Positions 1 through 11,425 of a DNA stretch of 64,000 nucleotides are shown here, piece after piece (the first letter of the stretch is position 1; the number at the start of each line of letters is the position of its first letter). Origin of the DNA: Pseudomonadota bacterium (GTDB lineage Bacteria > Pseudomonadota > Gammaproteobacteria > Burkholderiales > Burkholderiaceae_C); contig CAUJHV010000004.1 of assembly GCA_963205115.1 (NCBI GenBank), forward strand, positions 62,001 to 126,000. The letters run 5' to 3'. A program made the position numbers and the translations under genes. Under the pieces are notes generated by a model. The model searched no databases. It was not told the DNA's origin and saw only the letters and a program-made list of their open reading frames with translations.

Positions 1-1315
1 GGCCGTCGCTGCTCAGCGGGTCCAGCGCGCCCTTGAGCATCTTGGCCTGCACCGCGCGCAGGGCCTGCAGCCGCGCCATGCAGCGCTCGAACTCGTCGGA
101 TTCGTCCTTCACGCGCTCGAGCATCATGCGGATCTTGCCGCCGCTCTTGCCCTTGAGGCCGCGCAGCTCGAGCATCTCTTCGGCGTTCTGGCGGCGCCTG
201 TCGGACAGCCGGCGGCTGGCGCCCTGGCGCAGCGTATCGAGCGTCAGGCTGGCCGCTTCGGCCAGCATCTCGCGCTGACGCGGCAGCAGGTTTGCCGACA
301 GTGCCGCCTCCAGCGCCAGCAGGCGGCTGCGCGCCAGCATGTCGTGGTTGCGGTCCAGGCGCCCGGTGAGCGCGTCGCGCGCCGACAGCGGGAAGACACG
401 GCCGACGTCGATTTCCAGCGTGCGCGCGGTATCGGCGCGCTGGGTCTCGATCTGGCGCTCCACTTCGGCCGCGGTGCTCAGCGGATCGACCAGCGTGTCG
501 ATCTTGTTCAGCACGACAAACCGCTCCAGCGCGCGGGCGCCGAGGTGGTCGTGCCATACCGACAGGTCGCTGCGCGTCACGCCCGCGTCTGCCGCCAGCA
601 GGAAGACGATGGCGTGCGCCGAGGGCAGCAGGTTGAGCGTGAGTTCGGGCTCCGCGCCGATGGCGTTCAGGCCCGGCGTATCCAGCACCGACAGGCCCTT
701 TTTCAGCAGTGGGTGCGGATAGTTGATGACCGCGTGCCGCCAGGCCGGGATGTCCACGCGCCCGTCCGGCAGGCGCGGCGGGTTGTCGGCGGGGTTCTCT
801 TCGTCCCACAGGCCCAGCGCGCGTGCTTCTTCGACGGTCACACGGCGGGTGCGGGTCACTTCCGACATCGCCTGCGCCAGCGCGGGCGGATTGCCGGGGT
901 CCAGGCGCACGCGGTTCCAGGGTTCGTCGCGGCCGCGCAGGTCGGCCAGCGTCAGGCCGCGCAGGCGGGTTTCGATCGGCAGCAGCGAGAGCTCGGGCTC
1001 GCGCTCGGGGTCCCAGGCCAGTTCCACCGGGCACATCGTCGTGCGGCCGGGTGTGGCCGGCAGGATGCGGCGGCCCGTGTCGGCAAAGAAGATGGCGTTG
1101 ATGAGCTCGGACTTGCCGCGCGAAAACTCGGCCACGAAGGCCAGCCGCAGCCGGTCACTGGCCAGGCGTTCACGCAGGGCGGCAATCTGGCTGCGTTCGG
1201 CGTCGCCGACCAACTCGTGCTCGGTGAGCCAACGTCCCAGCTCCACGGCTGCGGCATCGACCCTTGCGCGCCATTGCGCCAGGGATTCGAGTCGATTCAG
1301 CAGCGATGCGCTCAT
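1..1315 (-). CDS. Dynamin-family GTPase, C-terminus cut by window edge
   Basis: This is the N-terminal part (about 438 codons) of a large dynamin-like GTPase, likely acting at membranes. I translated it from the ATG at 1315 on the minus strand; the frame stays open to position 1. The P-loop reads AEFSRGKSE (about residues 62-70), followed by a switch region TPGRTTMCP (about 88-96), the G3 box DTPGLN (near residue 215) and the G4 box NKID (near 265). The last visible part is helix-rich and charged, as in the stalk of bacterial dynamin-like proteins. The gene lies about 160 bp downstream of mutM on the same strand. The family is clear; the cellular role is not. Confidence 0.85.
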   Translation of the reverse strand, partial: MSASLLNRLESLAQWRARVDAAAVELGRWLTEHELVGDAERSQIAALRERLASDRLRLAFVAEFSRGKSELINAIFFADTGRRILPATPGRTTMCPVELAWDPEREPELSLLPIETRLRGLTLADLRGRDEPWNRVRLDPGNPPALAQAMSEVTRTRRVTVEEARALGLWDEENPADNPPRLPDGRVDIPAWRHAVINYPHPLLKKGLSVLDTPGLNAIGAEPELTLNLLPSAHAIVFLLAADAGVTRSDLSVWHDHLGARALERFVVLNKIDTLVDPLSTAAEVERQIETQRADTARTLEIDVGRVFPLSARDALTGRLDRNHDMLARSRLLALEAALSANLLPRQREMLAEAASLTLDTLRQGASRRLSDRRRQNAEEMLELRGLKGKSGGKIRMMLERVKDESDEFERCMARLQALRAVQAKMLKGALDPLSSDG

Positions 1316-1474
1316 GCGGAAGGTCCTGCGGTGGACAGGGCACGTGAAGCTCGGGCGGGTGATGCTAGCGCACCGCTCCCGTGCGCCCGGAAGGGTCGAT
1401 ACACCTGCTGACACATGACGGCGCCCGCTGGCGCCCGTTCCGGCCTGTCTGCGCGCGGCGCGGCGCGTGCCGCC

Positions 1475-2317
1475 TCAGCGCCGCTGGCAGCGCGGGCACC
1501 AGTAGGTCGAGCGCTGACCCTGCATGACGCGCCGGATCGCGCCGCCGCAGCGCACGCACGGCTGGCCCTCCCGACCGTAGACCGCCGCCTGGTGCTGGTA
1601 GGCGCCGTCCATGCCGTGGGCGTCCCGGAAGTCGCGCAGCGTGGTGCCGCCCAGCTCCAGGGCCTGGGCCAAGGTGGCGCGGATGGCCTCCAGCAGGCGC
1701 TGCGCACGCGGCCGGCTGATGCGCATGGCCGGCGTGGCCGGATGGATGCCGGCGCGGAACAGCGCCTCGCAGGCGTAGATATTTCCCGCACCCACGACGA
1801 TGTCGCCTGCCAGCAACAACGGCTTGATCGCCGTGCGCCGCGCCTGGAGAGCCGCGTGAAAGCGCGCCGGATCCAGCTGCGGATCGAAAGGCTCCGCGCC
1901 CAGGCCAGCCAGTCGCGCCGCAGCCGGATGCGCCTCCAGCGAGTCCGACCAGATCACCGCGCCAAAGCGCCGGGGATCGTGCAGGCGCAGGCGGCCGCGA
2001 TCGGTGAGCATCTCGAAGTGGTCGTGCACGCCGGCCGGCGGCAGATCGGCGCCGAACGAGAGCGACCCGGACATGCCCAGGTGCATCAGCAGGCCACCCG
2101 CGTCGTCGTCCGCGCAGCCCAGCCGCGGCCCGAGCGGCACCCACAGGTATTTGCCGCGCCGGCCGGTGTTGCCGACCCGGCGGCCGATCAGGCGGGCGGC
2201 TTCGCAACCCAGCGGCCAGCGCAGGGGCTTGCCCAGCTGCACCTCGCGAACGGTCGAACCTTCCAGCGCTGCCGCAATCGAACGGCGCGTCACTTCGACT
2301 TCGGGCAGTTCCGGCAT
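1475..2317 (-). CDS. mutM: Formamidopyrimidine-DNA glycosylase
   Basis: Bifunctional DNA glycosylase/AP lyase that removes 8-oxoguanine and ring-opened purines. The 280-residue protein starts MPELPEVE, giving the catalytic N-terminal Pro and the following Glu of the Fpg family. It has a helix-two-turn-helix region (around [14 protein letters not shown]) and ends in a zinc finger with cysteine pairs CVRC and CPRC. Length matches the family (about 270-280). The ATG overlaps the ATG of the divergent TPR gene by two bases, so the two genes must share a very compact promoter region. Confidence 0.97.
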   Translation of the reverse strand: MPELPEVEVTRRSIAAALEGSTVREVQLGKPLRWPLGCEAARLIGRRVGNTGRRGKYLWVPLGPRLGCADDDAGGLLMHLGMSGSLSFGADLPPAGVHDHFEMLTDRGRLRLHDPRRFGAVIWSDSLEAHPAAARLAGLGAEPFDPQLDPARFHAALQARRTAIKPLLLAGDIVVGAGNIYACEALFRAGIHPATPAMRISRPRAQRLLEAIRATLAQALELGGTTLRDFRDAHGMDGAYQHQAAVYGREGQPCVRCGGAIRRVMQGQRSTYWCPRCQRR

Positions 2318-4181
2318 GACCCATTATCATGATTCAGTGAAGCGCCAAACTCCGCAGACCGGCCGTGCCGGTCACCGACCCCGGTCTGCCCGGACGCTCC
2401 AGTCGATCGGCGGTTCGCTGCTGCTGACGCTGCTGTCCGCGACATGGCCGGCCACCGCACAGACCGCCGACAAGCCGCCCTCGGCCGAACGAGCGGCTGC
2501 GCCGGCTGCACGCGCACCGTCCGCACCGGTGGCGTCACTGGACGCGCTGCTGTTCTACCAGCTGCTCATCGGCGAATTGGAACTGCAGAACGGCCGCCCG
2601 GCTGTGGCTGTCGAAGTGCTGCTGGATGCAGCCCGGCGCTCACGCGACGAGGCGCTGTACCAGCGTGCCGTGGAGGTCGCGGTGCAGGCGCGCTCACCCG
2701 AGCAGGCCTTGGCGGCCGCGCGCGCCTGGCGCCTGGGCGCGCCCGATTCGCTGATGCCCTTGCGCTACCAGGTCCAGTTGCTGGCCGGCCTGGGCCGTAC
2801 CGCGGATGCCGCGGAGCCGATCCGCAGCCTGCTGGCCCGCTCCAGCGCTGCCGAACGCACCAGCGTGATGGCCTCGTTGCCCCGCCTGCTGGTGCGTGGC
2901 GGCGAAGCCAAGGACGGCGCCGAGTTGCTTGAGCAGTTGCTGCAGCCCTACAGCGCAGGCGAGCAGCGCGAAGCCGCGCTGGTGTCCACCGGCCGCGGCT
3001 GGCTGCTGGCCGGCGACGACGCCAAGGCGCTGGCGCGGGCGCAAGAGGCGGCACGACTCGATCCGAAAGCCCCCGGCCCGGTTCTGCTGGCGCTCGAACT
3101 GCTGCCGCGGCAGCCCGCGGCCGAAGCGCTGGTGACCGCCGGCCTGAAGACGGCCGACGCCCGTGAGGGCACGCTGCGCATGGCCTATGCGCGTGTCCTG
3201 ACACAACAGCAGCGCCTGGCGGACGCGGCCACGCAGCTCAGCGAACTCACCCGGCTGCAGCCCGAGCGTCCCGAACCCTGGCTCATGCTGGGCGCGGTGG
3301 AGCTGGAGCTCAAGCACGCCCCCGCGGCCGAAAAGGCGCTCGCGCGCTACCTCGAGGTGGCGCAGAAGCCGCGCCCCGATCGTGCCGAGGCCGACGATGC
3401 GGACGAACGCGCCGACGGCACCGTCCAGGCGCGGCTGATGCTGGCGCAGGCGGCCGAGATGCGCGGCGACTACGTAGCGGCGGAACGGCAGCTTGCGCAG
3501 ATTGCCGATCCGGCCCGGCTGCTCGAGGTACAGAACCGCCGCGCCTCGATGCTCGTCAAGCAGGGCCGCTGGCAACAGGCACGCGAGTTGATCAGCAAGC
3601 AGCCCGAGCCCAGTGAACAGGCGGCGCGCGCCAAGGTGATGGCCGAAGCCCAGATCCTGCGCGAAGCCCGCCAGTGGGGCGAGGCGTTCACGCTGCTGTC
3701 CCGTGCGCAGGAGCGTTTTCCGCGCGACAGCGACCTGATCTACGAACAGGCGATGGCGGCCGAGAAGCTCAACCGCCTGGACGAGATGGAGCGTCTGCTG
3801 CGCCAGGTCATCGCCCTGAAGCCCGATCACCAGCACGCCTATAACGCGCTGGGTTATTCGCTCGCCGATCGCGGCCTGCGGCTGCCCGAGGCGCGCACGC
3901 TCATCGAGAAGGCACTGGCGCTGGCGCCGGGCGACCCGTTCATCACGGACAGCCTGGGCTGGCTGGAATTCCGCGCCGGACGGCACCAGGAAGCCCTGCG
4001 CCTGCTGCGGCAGGCCTATGGTTCGCGCCCGGACACCGAGATCGGCGCGCACCTGGGCGAAGTGCTGTGGACCGTGGGCGAACGCGACGAGGCGCGCCGC
4101 ATCTGGAGCGACAGCCGCCGCAAGGACGCCAGCAACGAGGTGCTGCTCGAAACCCTCAAGCGCCTGAAGCCGGGGTCGTGA
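2316..4181 (+). CDS. Exported TPR-repeat protein paired with LolB
   Basis: A 621-residue protein with an N-terminal signal peptide (hydrophobic core [17 protein letters not shown] ending at AQTA) followed by helical tetratricopeptide repeats over most of its length, for example the stretch around [18 protein letters not shown] near the C-terminus. It is probably a periplasmic scaffold. The gene overlaps lolB by four bases (GTGA), so the two are translationally coupled; TPR-lolB-ispE is a common betaproteobacterial arrangement, which suggests a role linked to lipoprotein or envelope biogenesis (inference). The ATG at 2316 is used; a GTG at 2337 is an equally plausible start because neither has a strong ribosome binding site. 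Confidence 0.85.
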   Translation: MTHYHDSVKRQTPQTGRAGHRPRSARTLQSIGGSLLLTLLSATWPATAQTADKPPSAERAAAPAARAPSAPVASLDALLFYQLLIGELELQNGRPAVAVEVLLDAARRSRDEALYQRAVEVAVQARSPEQALAAARAWRLGAPDSLMPLRYQVQLLAGLGRTADAAEPIRSLLARSSAAERTSVMASLPRLLVRGGEAKDGAELLEQLLQPYSAGEQREAALVSTGRGWLLAGDDAKALARAQEAARLDPKAPGPVLLALELLPRQPAAEALVTAGLKTADAREGTLRMAYARVLTQQQRLADAATQLSELTRLQPERPEPWLMLGAVELELKHAPAAEKALARYLEVAQKPRPDRAEADDADERADGTVQARLMLAQAAEMRGDYVAAERQLAQIADPARLLEVQNRRASMLVKQGRWQQARELISKQPEPSEQAARAKVMAEAQILREARQWGEAFTLLSRAQERFPRDSDLIYEQAMAAEKLNRLDEMERLLRQVIALKPDHQHAYNALGYSLADRGLRLPEARTLIEKALALAPGDPFITDSLGWLEFRAGRHQEALRLLRQAYGSRPDTEIGAHLGEVLWTVGERDEARRIWSDSRRKDASNEVLLETLKRLKPGS

Positions 4182-4765
4182 GCGCCAGCCTCGTGGGCAA
4201 GGGGTGGCACGCGTCCGTGCCGCGGCGGGTGCCGCTGTGGCTGACGGTCAGCGCCGCGCTGTTGCTGCTGACCAGCGGCTGCGCCACGCGCGTGGCCACA
4301 CCGCTGCCCACGCTCAGCGGACGATTGGCCCTGCAGGTGGCCGGCGCCACGGCACGCGACGAGGCGCGCGGTTTCAGCGGCAATTTCGAGCTGCGCGGCG
4401 ATGCGCAGCGGGGCAGCCTCGACCTCAGCGGCCCGCTGGGCGCGGGCGCTGTTCGCGCGCAATGGGCCGAAGGGCGCTATTCCTGGGACGACGGGCGCGG
4501 GCCCCAAGAGGCCGCCAGCCTCGATGCGCTGGCCCGCGACACGCTGGGGGAGGACCTCCCCCTGGCAGCCCTTTTCGACTGGCTGCGTGCGCGGCCCTGG
4601 CCGGGAGCGCCGGTGGCGCCGCGTGCCGATGGCGAACCGGGTTTCGATCAGCTGGGCTGGTCGATCGACACCTCGGGTGCCGCAGAAGGGCGGCTGGCGG
4701 CACTGCGCAGCCGGCCGCCACGCATCAGCCTGCGCATCCGGCTGGACGCACCACCCGCCCCTTGA
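4178..4765 (+). CDS. lolB: Outer-membrane lipoprotein receptor LolB
   Basis: LolB accepts lipoproteins from periplasmic LolA and inserts them into the outer membrane. The 195-residue product has a lipoprotein signal peptide with lipobox LTSGC, followed by the LolB beta-sheet domain (LPTLSGRLALQV, then GNFELRGD and GSLDLSGPLG). Start GTG at 4178 overlaps the stop of the upstream TPR gene and is favoured over the longer open frame because it places the signal peptide at the N-terminus. ispE follows 18 bases downstream in the same operon. Confidence 0.9.
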   Translation: MSASLVGKGWHASVPRRVPLWLTVSAALLLLTSGCATRVATPLPTLSGRLALQVAGATARDEARGFSGNFELRGDAQRGSLDLSGPLGAGAVRAQWAEGRYSWDDGRGPQEAASLDALARDTLGEDLPLAALFDWLRARPWPGAPVAPRADGEPGFDQLGWSIDTSGAAEGRLAALRSRPPRISLRIRLDAPPAP

Positions 4766-4783
4766 GCCCGGAGGAACTCTCGC

Positions 4784-5725
4784 GTGACCCTGCAAGCCCT
4801 GACCGACATCCCGGCGCCTGCCAAGCTGAACCTGTTCCTTCACATCGTCGGCCGCCGCGCGGACGGCTATCACCTGCTCGAATCGGTCTTCGTGCTGATC
4901 GACTGGTGCGACACGCTGCACCTGGAACTGCGCCGCGACGGCCAGCTGCAGCGGCACGACCTGGGCGAGGTCCTGCCGCCCGACGACCTGTGCCTGCGCG
5001 CGGCGCGTGCACTGCAGACGGCCAGCGGCACGTCGCTGGGCGCGGACATCTCGATCGACAAGCGCGTGCCCTCGGGCGCGGGCATGGGCGGCGGCAGTTC
5101 CGATGCGGCCAGCGTGCTGCTGGCGCTGAACCGGCTGTGGGGCCTGCACTGGCCACGTGCGCGGCTGCTGCCGCTGGCCGAACGGCTGGGCGCGGACGTG
5201 CCGTTTTTCGTCCACGGCCGCCCGGCCTTTGTGCAGGGCATCGGCGAGCAGCTGGCCACGATCGACCTGCCGCCGCAGCGCTATGCGGTGGTCAAGCCGG
5301 CCGCGTCCATCGCCACGGCCAGCATCTTCGGCAGCCCGCTTCTGCGACGCGATACGCCATCGGTTATACTTTTGGGCTCTCTTGAGGACACAGCGGTCAA
5401 CACCGGCGCAGCCGCCGGCCACGACGCCGCACGGTTTTCCGAGGATCGGCTCCAGGCCATCGTTGAAGGTTTCGGCCACAACGACCTGCAGCCCCCCGCG
5501 GAAGCCGCTTGCAGCGACGTCGCGCAGGCAGCCCGATGGCTGGAATCACGGTTCGGCAACAGCCGGATGACGGGTTCAGGCAGTGCGGTGTTCTCGAGGG
5601 TCGGTCCGGACGATCCCATCCCGGCGACATGGCCGCAAGACGGTGCCACGGCACTGCCAGGCGGTTGGGTGGGGCGGCTGTGCCGCAGTCTGTCGAGTCA
5701 CCCGCTGGTCGACTGGGCAGATTGA
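4784..5725 (+). CDS. ispE: 4-diphosphocytidyl-2-C-methyl-D-erythritol kinase
   Basis: GHMP-family kinase of the MEP isoprenoid pathway, phosphorylating CDP-ME. The N-terminus APAKLNLFLHIVGRRADGYH carries the conserved Lys, and the ATP-binding loop is PSGAGMGGGSSDAA near residues 94-107. The C-terminal motif TGSGSAVFS is intact. GTG start at 4784 is preceded by GGAGGA. At 313 residues it is about 30 longer than E. coli IspE; the extra length lies near residues 185-220 (RDTPSVILLGSLEDTAVNTG) and coincides with an AT-richer DNA patch. tRNA-Gln and prs follow. Confidence 0.95.
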   Translation: MTLQALTDIPAPAKLNLFLHIVGRRADGYHLLESVFVLIDWCDTLHLELRRDGQLQRHDLGEVLPPDDLCLRAARALQTASGTSLGADISIDKRVPSGAGMGGGSSDAASVLLALNRLWGLHWPRARLLPLAERLGADVPFFVHGRPAFVQGIGEQLATIDLPPQRYAVVKPAASIATASIFGSPLLRRDTPSVILLGSLEDTAVNTGAAAGHDAARFSEDRLQAIVEGFGHNDLQPPAEAACSDVAQAARWLESRFGNSRMTGSGSAVFSRVGPDDPIPATWPQDGATALPGGWVGRLCRSLSSHPLVDWAD

Positions 5726-5765
5726 GACGGTTTCAAGGGGGTCGGCGCAAGCCGGCAACCGGTGT

Positions 5766-5842
5766 AGGGGAGTCGCCAAGTTGGTAAAGGCATCGGATTT
5801 TGATTCCGACATGCGAGGGTTCGAGTCCTTCCTCCCCTGCCA
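5766..5842 (+). tRNA. tRNA-Gln (anticodon TTG)
   Basis: A 77-nt cloverleaf with encoded CCA. The acceptor stem AGGGGAG pairs with CTCCCCT, the discriminator is G, the D-arm begins GCCAAG, the anticodon stem TCGGA/TCCGA encloses anticodon TTG, and the T-stem GAGGG/CCTTC encloses TTCGAGT with one G-T pair. Placement between ispE and prs is the usual betaproteobacterial context. Confidence 0.97.
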
Positions 5843-5858
5843 AGACTTTCAGCGATAG

Positions 5859-5881
5859 CGGCCGCCGCGGCGCGGCGGCCG
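5859..5881. other. GC-rich stem-loop between tRNA-Gln and prs
   Basis: A perfect 9-bp inverted repeat (CGGCCGCCG / CGGCGGCCG) separated by five bases. There is no U-tract, so it is not a classical intrinsic terminator; it may end or process the tRNA transcript or influence the prs leader (inference). Confidence 0.6.
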
Positions 5882-5942
5882 TGACTCATCCAGGCGCACG
5901 CTGCCCTTGCTCTCCCTGACGACCGTCGACCGCGAGACTCCC

Positions 5943-6905
5943 ATGCTGTTCAACACCATGCTGTTCTCCGGCAACGCCAATCCGGTGTTGGCCAAGGAAA
6001 TTGCGTCCAGCCTCGGCGTCGAACTGGGCAAGGCACACGTCGGGCGCTTCTCGGACGGCGAAGTCACGGTCGAGATCCAGCAGAACGTCCGCGCTCGCGA
6101 CGTCTTCGTGATCCAGCCGACCTGCAGCCCCACGAACGAGAACCTGATGGAGCTGCTGATCATGGTCGATGCGCTCAAGCGTGCCAGCGCACGCCGCATC
6201 ACCGCCGTGATCCCGTACTTCGGCTACGCCCGCCAGGACCGCCGGCCGCGCAGCACGCGCGTGCCCATCAGTGCCAAGGTCGTTGCCAACCTGCTGGAAA
6301 CCGTCGGCGTCGAGCGTGTGCTCACGATGGACCTGCACGCCGACCAGATACAGGGCTTCTTCGACATCCCGGTCGACAACATCTAGGCCTCCCCGGTGCT
6401 GCTGTCGGACCTGTAGAACAAGAACTATCCCGAGCTCGTGGTCGTGTCGCCCGATGTGGGCGGCGTGGTGCGCGCCCGCGCGCTGGCCAAGCAGCTGGGC
6501 TGCGACCTGGCGATCATCGACAAGCGCCGCCCCAAGGCCAACGTCTCCGAGGTGATGCACGTCATCGGCGAGATCGAGAACCGCAACTGCGTGATCATGG
6601 ACGACATGATCGACACCGCCGGCACGCTGGTCAAAGCGGCCGAGGTGCTCAAGGAGCGCGGCGCCGGCAAGGTCTACGCCTACTGCACGCACCCGGTCTT
6701 CTCGGGCCCGGCGATCGACCGCATCGGCAAGTCGCTGCTGGACGAGGTCGTCATCACCAACACCATCCCGTTGTCGGACGCGGCCAAGGCCTGCCGCAAG
6801 ATCCGCCAGCTGTCGGTGGCCTTCCTGTTTGCCGAGACGATCCGCCGCATTTCCGACGGCGAATCGGTGACCTCGCTCTTCGCGGAGCAGAACAACAACT
6901 TCTGA
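5943..6905 (+). pseudogene. prs: Ribose-phosphate pyrophosphokinase with two in-frame TAG codons
   Basis: Prs makes PRPP from ribose 5-phosphate and ATP and is normally essential. Translated through, the frame from ATG 5943 is 320 residues, the normal family length, and includes the PRPP-binding loop [10 protein letters not shown] and a normal C-terminus. However, codon 148 (6384-6386) and codon 158 (6414-6416) are both TAG. The first replaces the usually conserved Tyr in DNI-Y-ASPVLL; the second lies in SDL-x-NKNYP. No frameshift or other lesion is visible. Termination at the first TAG would remove the PRPP loop. Options are a sequence error, a true pseudogene with another copy elsewhere, or readthrough. 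TAG is used as a normal stop in nearby genes, so genome-wide recoding is unlikely. Confidence 0.9.
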
Positions 6906-7043
6906 GCGGAGACGCGCGCCGCGCATCTCCAACCCTTGAATTCAGCCGCCCATCGCGTCGCGACGGGCCTGAACCCGGCGGGCCCGTCTCGGTCCCGCCA
7001 CTTCGACGCCTGGTCGCGGGCGTCTTCCCAACTGGAGTGACTC

Positions 7044-7691
7044 ATGAAATTCACAGCTTTCGAGCGTAGCCTGCAGGGGACCGGAGCGAGCCGCCGCCTG
7101 CGCTACGCCGGCAAGGTGCCCGGTATCGTCTATGGCGCCGGCACGCCCACCACGATCGAACTCGATCACAACGCCCTGTTCTTCGCGCTGAAGAAAGAGG
7201 CCTTCCACTCGTCCATTCTCGAGATGGAACTGGCCGGCAACGTGCAGAAGGTGCTGCTGCGTGACTTCCAGATGCACCCCTGGAAACCGCAGGTCCTGCA
7301 CGTGGACTTCCAGCGTGTCGACGAGACCACCCGCCTGCGCAAGAAGGTGCCGCTGCACTTCCAGGGCGAAGAAAACTCGCTGGCCGTGAAGACCGACAAG
7401 TGCCTGGTCAGCCACGTCTCGACCGAGCTCGAGATCGAGTGCCTGGCCTCGCAACTGCCCGAGTTCATCAACATCGAGCTGTCGGGCCTGGTCAAGGGCA
7501 CCTCGCTGCACGTCAGCGACCTGAAGCTGCCCGAAGGCATCAAGGCCGTGCGCCACGGGACGCTGAACCCGGTGGTCGTGGCCGTGACCGTGCCGAAGGA
7601 AGAAGTCGAAGAAGTTGCGCCGACGGCCGTCGTGGCCCCGGCCGGCAAGACCCCGGGCAAGAAGAAGGACGAGAAGCAGAACAAGAAGTGA
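7044..7691 (+). CDS. rplY: 50S ribosomal protein L25 (CTC-type, long form)
   Basis: Binds 5S rRNA in the large subunit. The 215-residue product has the L25 N-terminal domain ([19 protein letters not shown], then the VDFQRVD region) and the C-terminal TL5/CTC domain, ending in a basic tail [11 protein letters not shown]. An AACTGGAGTG ribosome binding site precedes ATG 7044. It follows prs by 138 bp and is closed by an intrinsic terminator at 7765-7792. Confidence 0.96.
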   Translation: MKFTAFERSLQGTGASRRLRYAGKVPGIVYGAGTPTTIELDHNALFFALKKEAFHSSILEMELAGNVQKVLLRDFQMHPWKPQVLHVDFQRVDETTRLRKKVPLHFQGEENSLAVKTDKCLVSHVSTELEIECLASQLPEFINIELSGLVKGTSLHVSDLKLPEGIKAVRHGTLNPVVVAVTVPKEEVEEVAPTAVVAPAGKTPGKKKDEKQNKK

Positions 7692-7764
7692 CGGCGTGCC
7701 GCGGCCGCTTCGGCGTTCCGCGGTTCCCACCTTCGATGGTTCCTCCGCCGGAGGGACCCCTCGG

Positions 7765-7792
7765 ACGGCCCCACAGCGTTGGGGCCGTTTTT
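7765..7792 (+). terminator. Rho-independent terminator after rplY
   Basis: The 8-bp stem ACGGCCCC / GGGGCCGT with loop ACAGCGTT is followed directly by a run of five T. It lies 74 bp after the rplY stop and just before pth, so pth probably has its own promoter or depends on readthrough. Confidence 0.9.
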
Positions 7793-7818
7793 CTTGGTCC
7801 GCCTGAATAATCGTGCCC

Positions 7819-8540
7819 ATGATCAAGCTCATCGTCGGCCTGGGAAACCCCGGCCCGGAATACGAAGCCACGCGGCACAACGCCGGGTTCTGGTGGATCG
7901 AGGAGGCCGCCGACCGCCTGGGCGCGCGGCTGGTCGCCGAGCGGCCCTACTTCGGCCGGGTCGCGCGCGTGAACCGCCCTGCCGGCCCGCTGTGGCTGCT
8001 GCAGCCGCAGACCTACATGAACCTCTCGGGCAAGTCGGTGGCCCCGCTGGCGCGCTTCTTCAAGATCGCACCCGAAGAGATCCTGGTCGTGCACGACGAA
8101 CTCGACCTGCCGCCGGGCCAGCTCAAGCTCAAGCAGGGCGGCGGACACGGCGGGCACAACGGCCTGCGCGACATCCACGCCCAACTGGGCAGCGCCGACT
8201 ACTGGCGCCTGCGGCTGGGCATCGGCCACCCCGGCGTCAAGGCCGAAGTCGTCGACTACGTGCTGCGCAAGCCGCCGGCCGCCGAGCGCGAGGCCATCGA
8301 GAAGACGATCCTGGAGACGATGCCGGCGCTGGACCTGCTGATCGATGGCCCGATGGACCGCGCCATGATGAAGTTGCACGCCAAGCCGCCGCGGCCCAAG
8401 CCCCCGCGGCCGCCCGCGCCGCCGGCACCGACTGCGACCGATGCCCCGGCGTCGCCCGCCGCACCAGCGGCGAGACCCGCCGCGCCCGACTCGCCCACCA
8501 CCCCTGCCACGCCCGCCAAGACCGACAAAGGAGACCCGAC

Positions 8541-8544
<4 letters not shown>
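7819..8544 (+). CDS. pth: Peptidyl-tRNA hydrolase with Pro/Ala-rich tail
   Basis: Hydrolyses peptidyl-tRNA released from stalled ribosomes. The protein shows the Pth signature [20 protein letters not shown] with the conserved Asn and catalytic His, then [11 protein letters not shown] and the HDELDLPPG motif. The catalytic core ends near residue 190; about 50 further residues are almost entirely Pro, Ala and Lys/Thr, making the 241-residue protein longer than the E. coli enzyme (194). ATG 7819 is chosen because it gives the family N-terminus; GTG 7813 would add two residues. The stop overlaps the next gene (ATGA). Confidence 0.95.
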
Positions 8545-9839
<1,295 letters not shown>

Positions 9840-9908
9840 GGGGTGCTCCTGTGCCTGCCAGACGGCGGGGCAACCGGGTGTCAGTGTATGCGGCGGCGCT
9901 GGCAGCGG

Positions 9909-10472
9909 CTATTCGCCGGTGCGCTGCAGCAAATGGGCGTGGACCGCACCGGCCTTGAGGTGGCGGTGCAGCGACCACTGCGGCGCGAGTGCCTGCAGCG
10001 GCTGCGCGGACTCGGCGTAGACAAAGCCGCCTGGCACCACGGACTGCGCGGCGGCCGCCAGGCTGGCATCGAGCACGCCCGAGCCATAAGGCGGATCGAG
10101 AAAGACCAGCTCCAGGCTCGCCAGCGGCCAGTGACGCAACACGGCCAGGCCGTCGCCGGGCCGCACCTGGACGGTGGCCTCCGCCTTCAGGCGCAGCCGC
10201 AGGGCCTGCAGGCTGGCCACGAGCGTCGAATCGCGCTCCACCAGGGTCACGCTCGCGGCGCCGCGTGAGGCGGCCTCCAGGCCCAGCGCGCCGGTGCCGG
10301 CATAGGCATCGAGACAGCGCCAGCCGCCCAGGTCCTGGCCCAGCCAGTTGAACAGCGTTTCGCGCACGCGGTCGGGCGTGGGGCGCAGGCCAGGCCGATC
10401 CGGCACCGGCAGCTTCGTGCGCTTCCATTGGCCGCCGATCAGCCGAACCTCACCCGGCAGCCGCGGCTTCAT
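9909..10472 (-). CDS. rsmD: 16S rRNA (guanine966-N2)-methyltransferase
   Basis: SAM-dependent methyltransferase acting on 16S rRNA. The N-terminus [15 protein letters not shown] and [14 protein letters not shown] are RsmD hallmarks; the SAM-binding segment is [17 protein letters not shown], and the catalytic motif is DPPY (within [11 protein letters not shown]). The 187-residue length is normal. The ATG overlaps the hisF stop by four bases, so this rRNA methylase is coupled to histidine biosynthesis here. rsmD-coaD adjacency is common; fusion to hisF is less usual. Confidence 0.95.
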   Translation of the reverse strand: MKPRLPGEVRLIGGQWKRTKLPVPDRPGLRPTPDRVRETLFNWLGQDLGGWRCLDAYAGTGALGLEAASRGAASVTLVERDSTLVASLQALRLRLKAEATVQVRPGDGLAVLRHWPLASLELVFLDPPYGSGVLDASLAAAAQSVVPGGFVYAESAQPLQALAPQWSLHRHLKAGAVHAHLLQRTGE

Positions 10473-11248
10473 TGCCGCACCGGGATGCCGTCGCGGGCCA
10501 GCAGCGCCTTGGCCTGCGCCACCGTGAAGGTGCCGTAATGGAAGATGCTGGCGGCCAGCACGGCGTCGGCGCCGCCGATGCGGATGCCTTCGGACAGGTG
10601 TTCGAGCGTGCCCACGCCGCCGGAGGCGATCACCGGCACCGGCACCGCGTCGCTGACCGCGCGCGTGAGTTCGAGGTCGAAGCCGATCTTCGTGCCGTCG
10701 CGGTCCATGCTGGTCAGCAGGATCTCGCCGGCGCCGAATTCAGCCATCTGGCGCGCCCAGCTCACGGCGTCCAGCCCGACGTTCTTGCGGCCGCCGTGCG
10801 TGTACACGTCCCAGCCCGCGCCGCGTGCGGCCAGGTCGTCGCCCTGGCGCTTCTTGGCGTCGATGGCCACGACGATGCACTGCGCGCCGTATTTGTCCGA
10901 AGCGTCGCGGATGACCTGCGGGTTGGCCACCGCGGCGGAATTGAAGCTGACCTTGTCCGCGCCGGCATTGAGCAGGCGCCGGACGTCCTCGACGCTGCGC
11001 ACGCCGCCGCCCACCGTCAGCGGAATGAACACCTGCGAGGCGACGGCCTCGATGATGTGCAGGATCAGGTCGCGCCCGTCGCTCGTGGCGGTGATGTCCA
11101 GGAAGGTCAGTTCGTCGGCGCCTTGTTCGTTGTAGCGCGCGGCGATCTCCACCGGGTCACCGGCATCGCGCAGTTCGACGAAATTGACGCCCTTGACGAC
11201 ACGGCCGCCTGTGACGTCCAGGCAGGGAATGATGCGTTTGGCCAGCAT
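10469..11248 (-). CDS. hisF: Imidazole glycerol phosphate synthase, cyclase subunit
   Basis: TIM-barrel cyclase that uses ammonia from HisH to form IGP and AICAR. It starts [20 protein letters not shown]; catalytic Asp residues are in CLDV (about residue 11) and VVAIDAKK (about 130). At 259 residues it matches the family. The ATG at 11248 is chosen over a longer TTG-initiated frame because it gives the family N-terminus. It is separated from hisA by a plus-strand cyclophilin gene, and hisI/hisE do not follow it; rsmD does. Confidence 0.96.
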   Translation of the reverse strand: MLAKRIIPCLDVTGGRVVKGVNFVELRDAGDPVEIAARYNEQGADELTFLDITATSDGRDLILHIIEAVASQVFIPLTVGGGVRSVEDVRRLLNAGADKVSFNSAAVANPQVIRDASDKYGAQCIVVAIDAKKRQGDDLAARGAGWDVYTHGGRKNVGLDAVSWARQMAEFGAGEILLTSMDRDGTKIGFDLELTRAVSDAVPVPVIASGGVGTLEHLSEGIRIGGADAVLAASIFHYGTFTVAQAKALLARDGIPVRQ

Positions 11249-11425
11249 GCCCCGAGCATACCCAAGGCGCGAGGCCCGCCAGGCCGTTGAGGCGTCGGCG
11301 CGCGAGCCCCGCGGGTCGTGACATTCGGCGCCCTTTTGCCCGTCGAATCGTGAATTTGCCGCACGGGCGGCACGCCTAAGCTGCCGGCTCAACCCCGCCT
11401 ACACGCCTCGACGCGCGCCTGTCCC

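Noticed and set aside
6384..6416. Genome-wide amber recoding as an explanation for the prs TAG codons
   Set aside because: TAG ends several other genes at the expected family length (napD, hisC, malonyl-CoA decarboxylase, DUF488 protein), so TAG is a working stop codon here.
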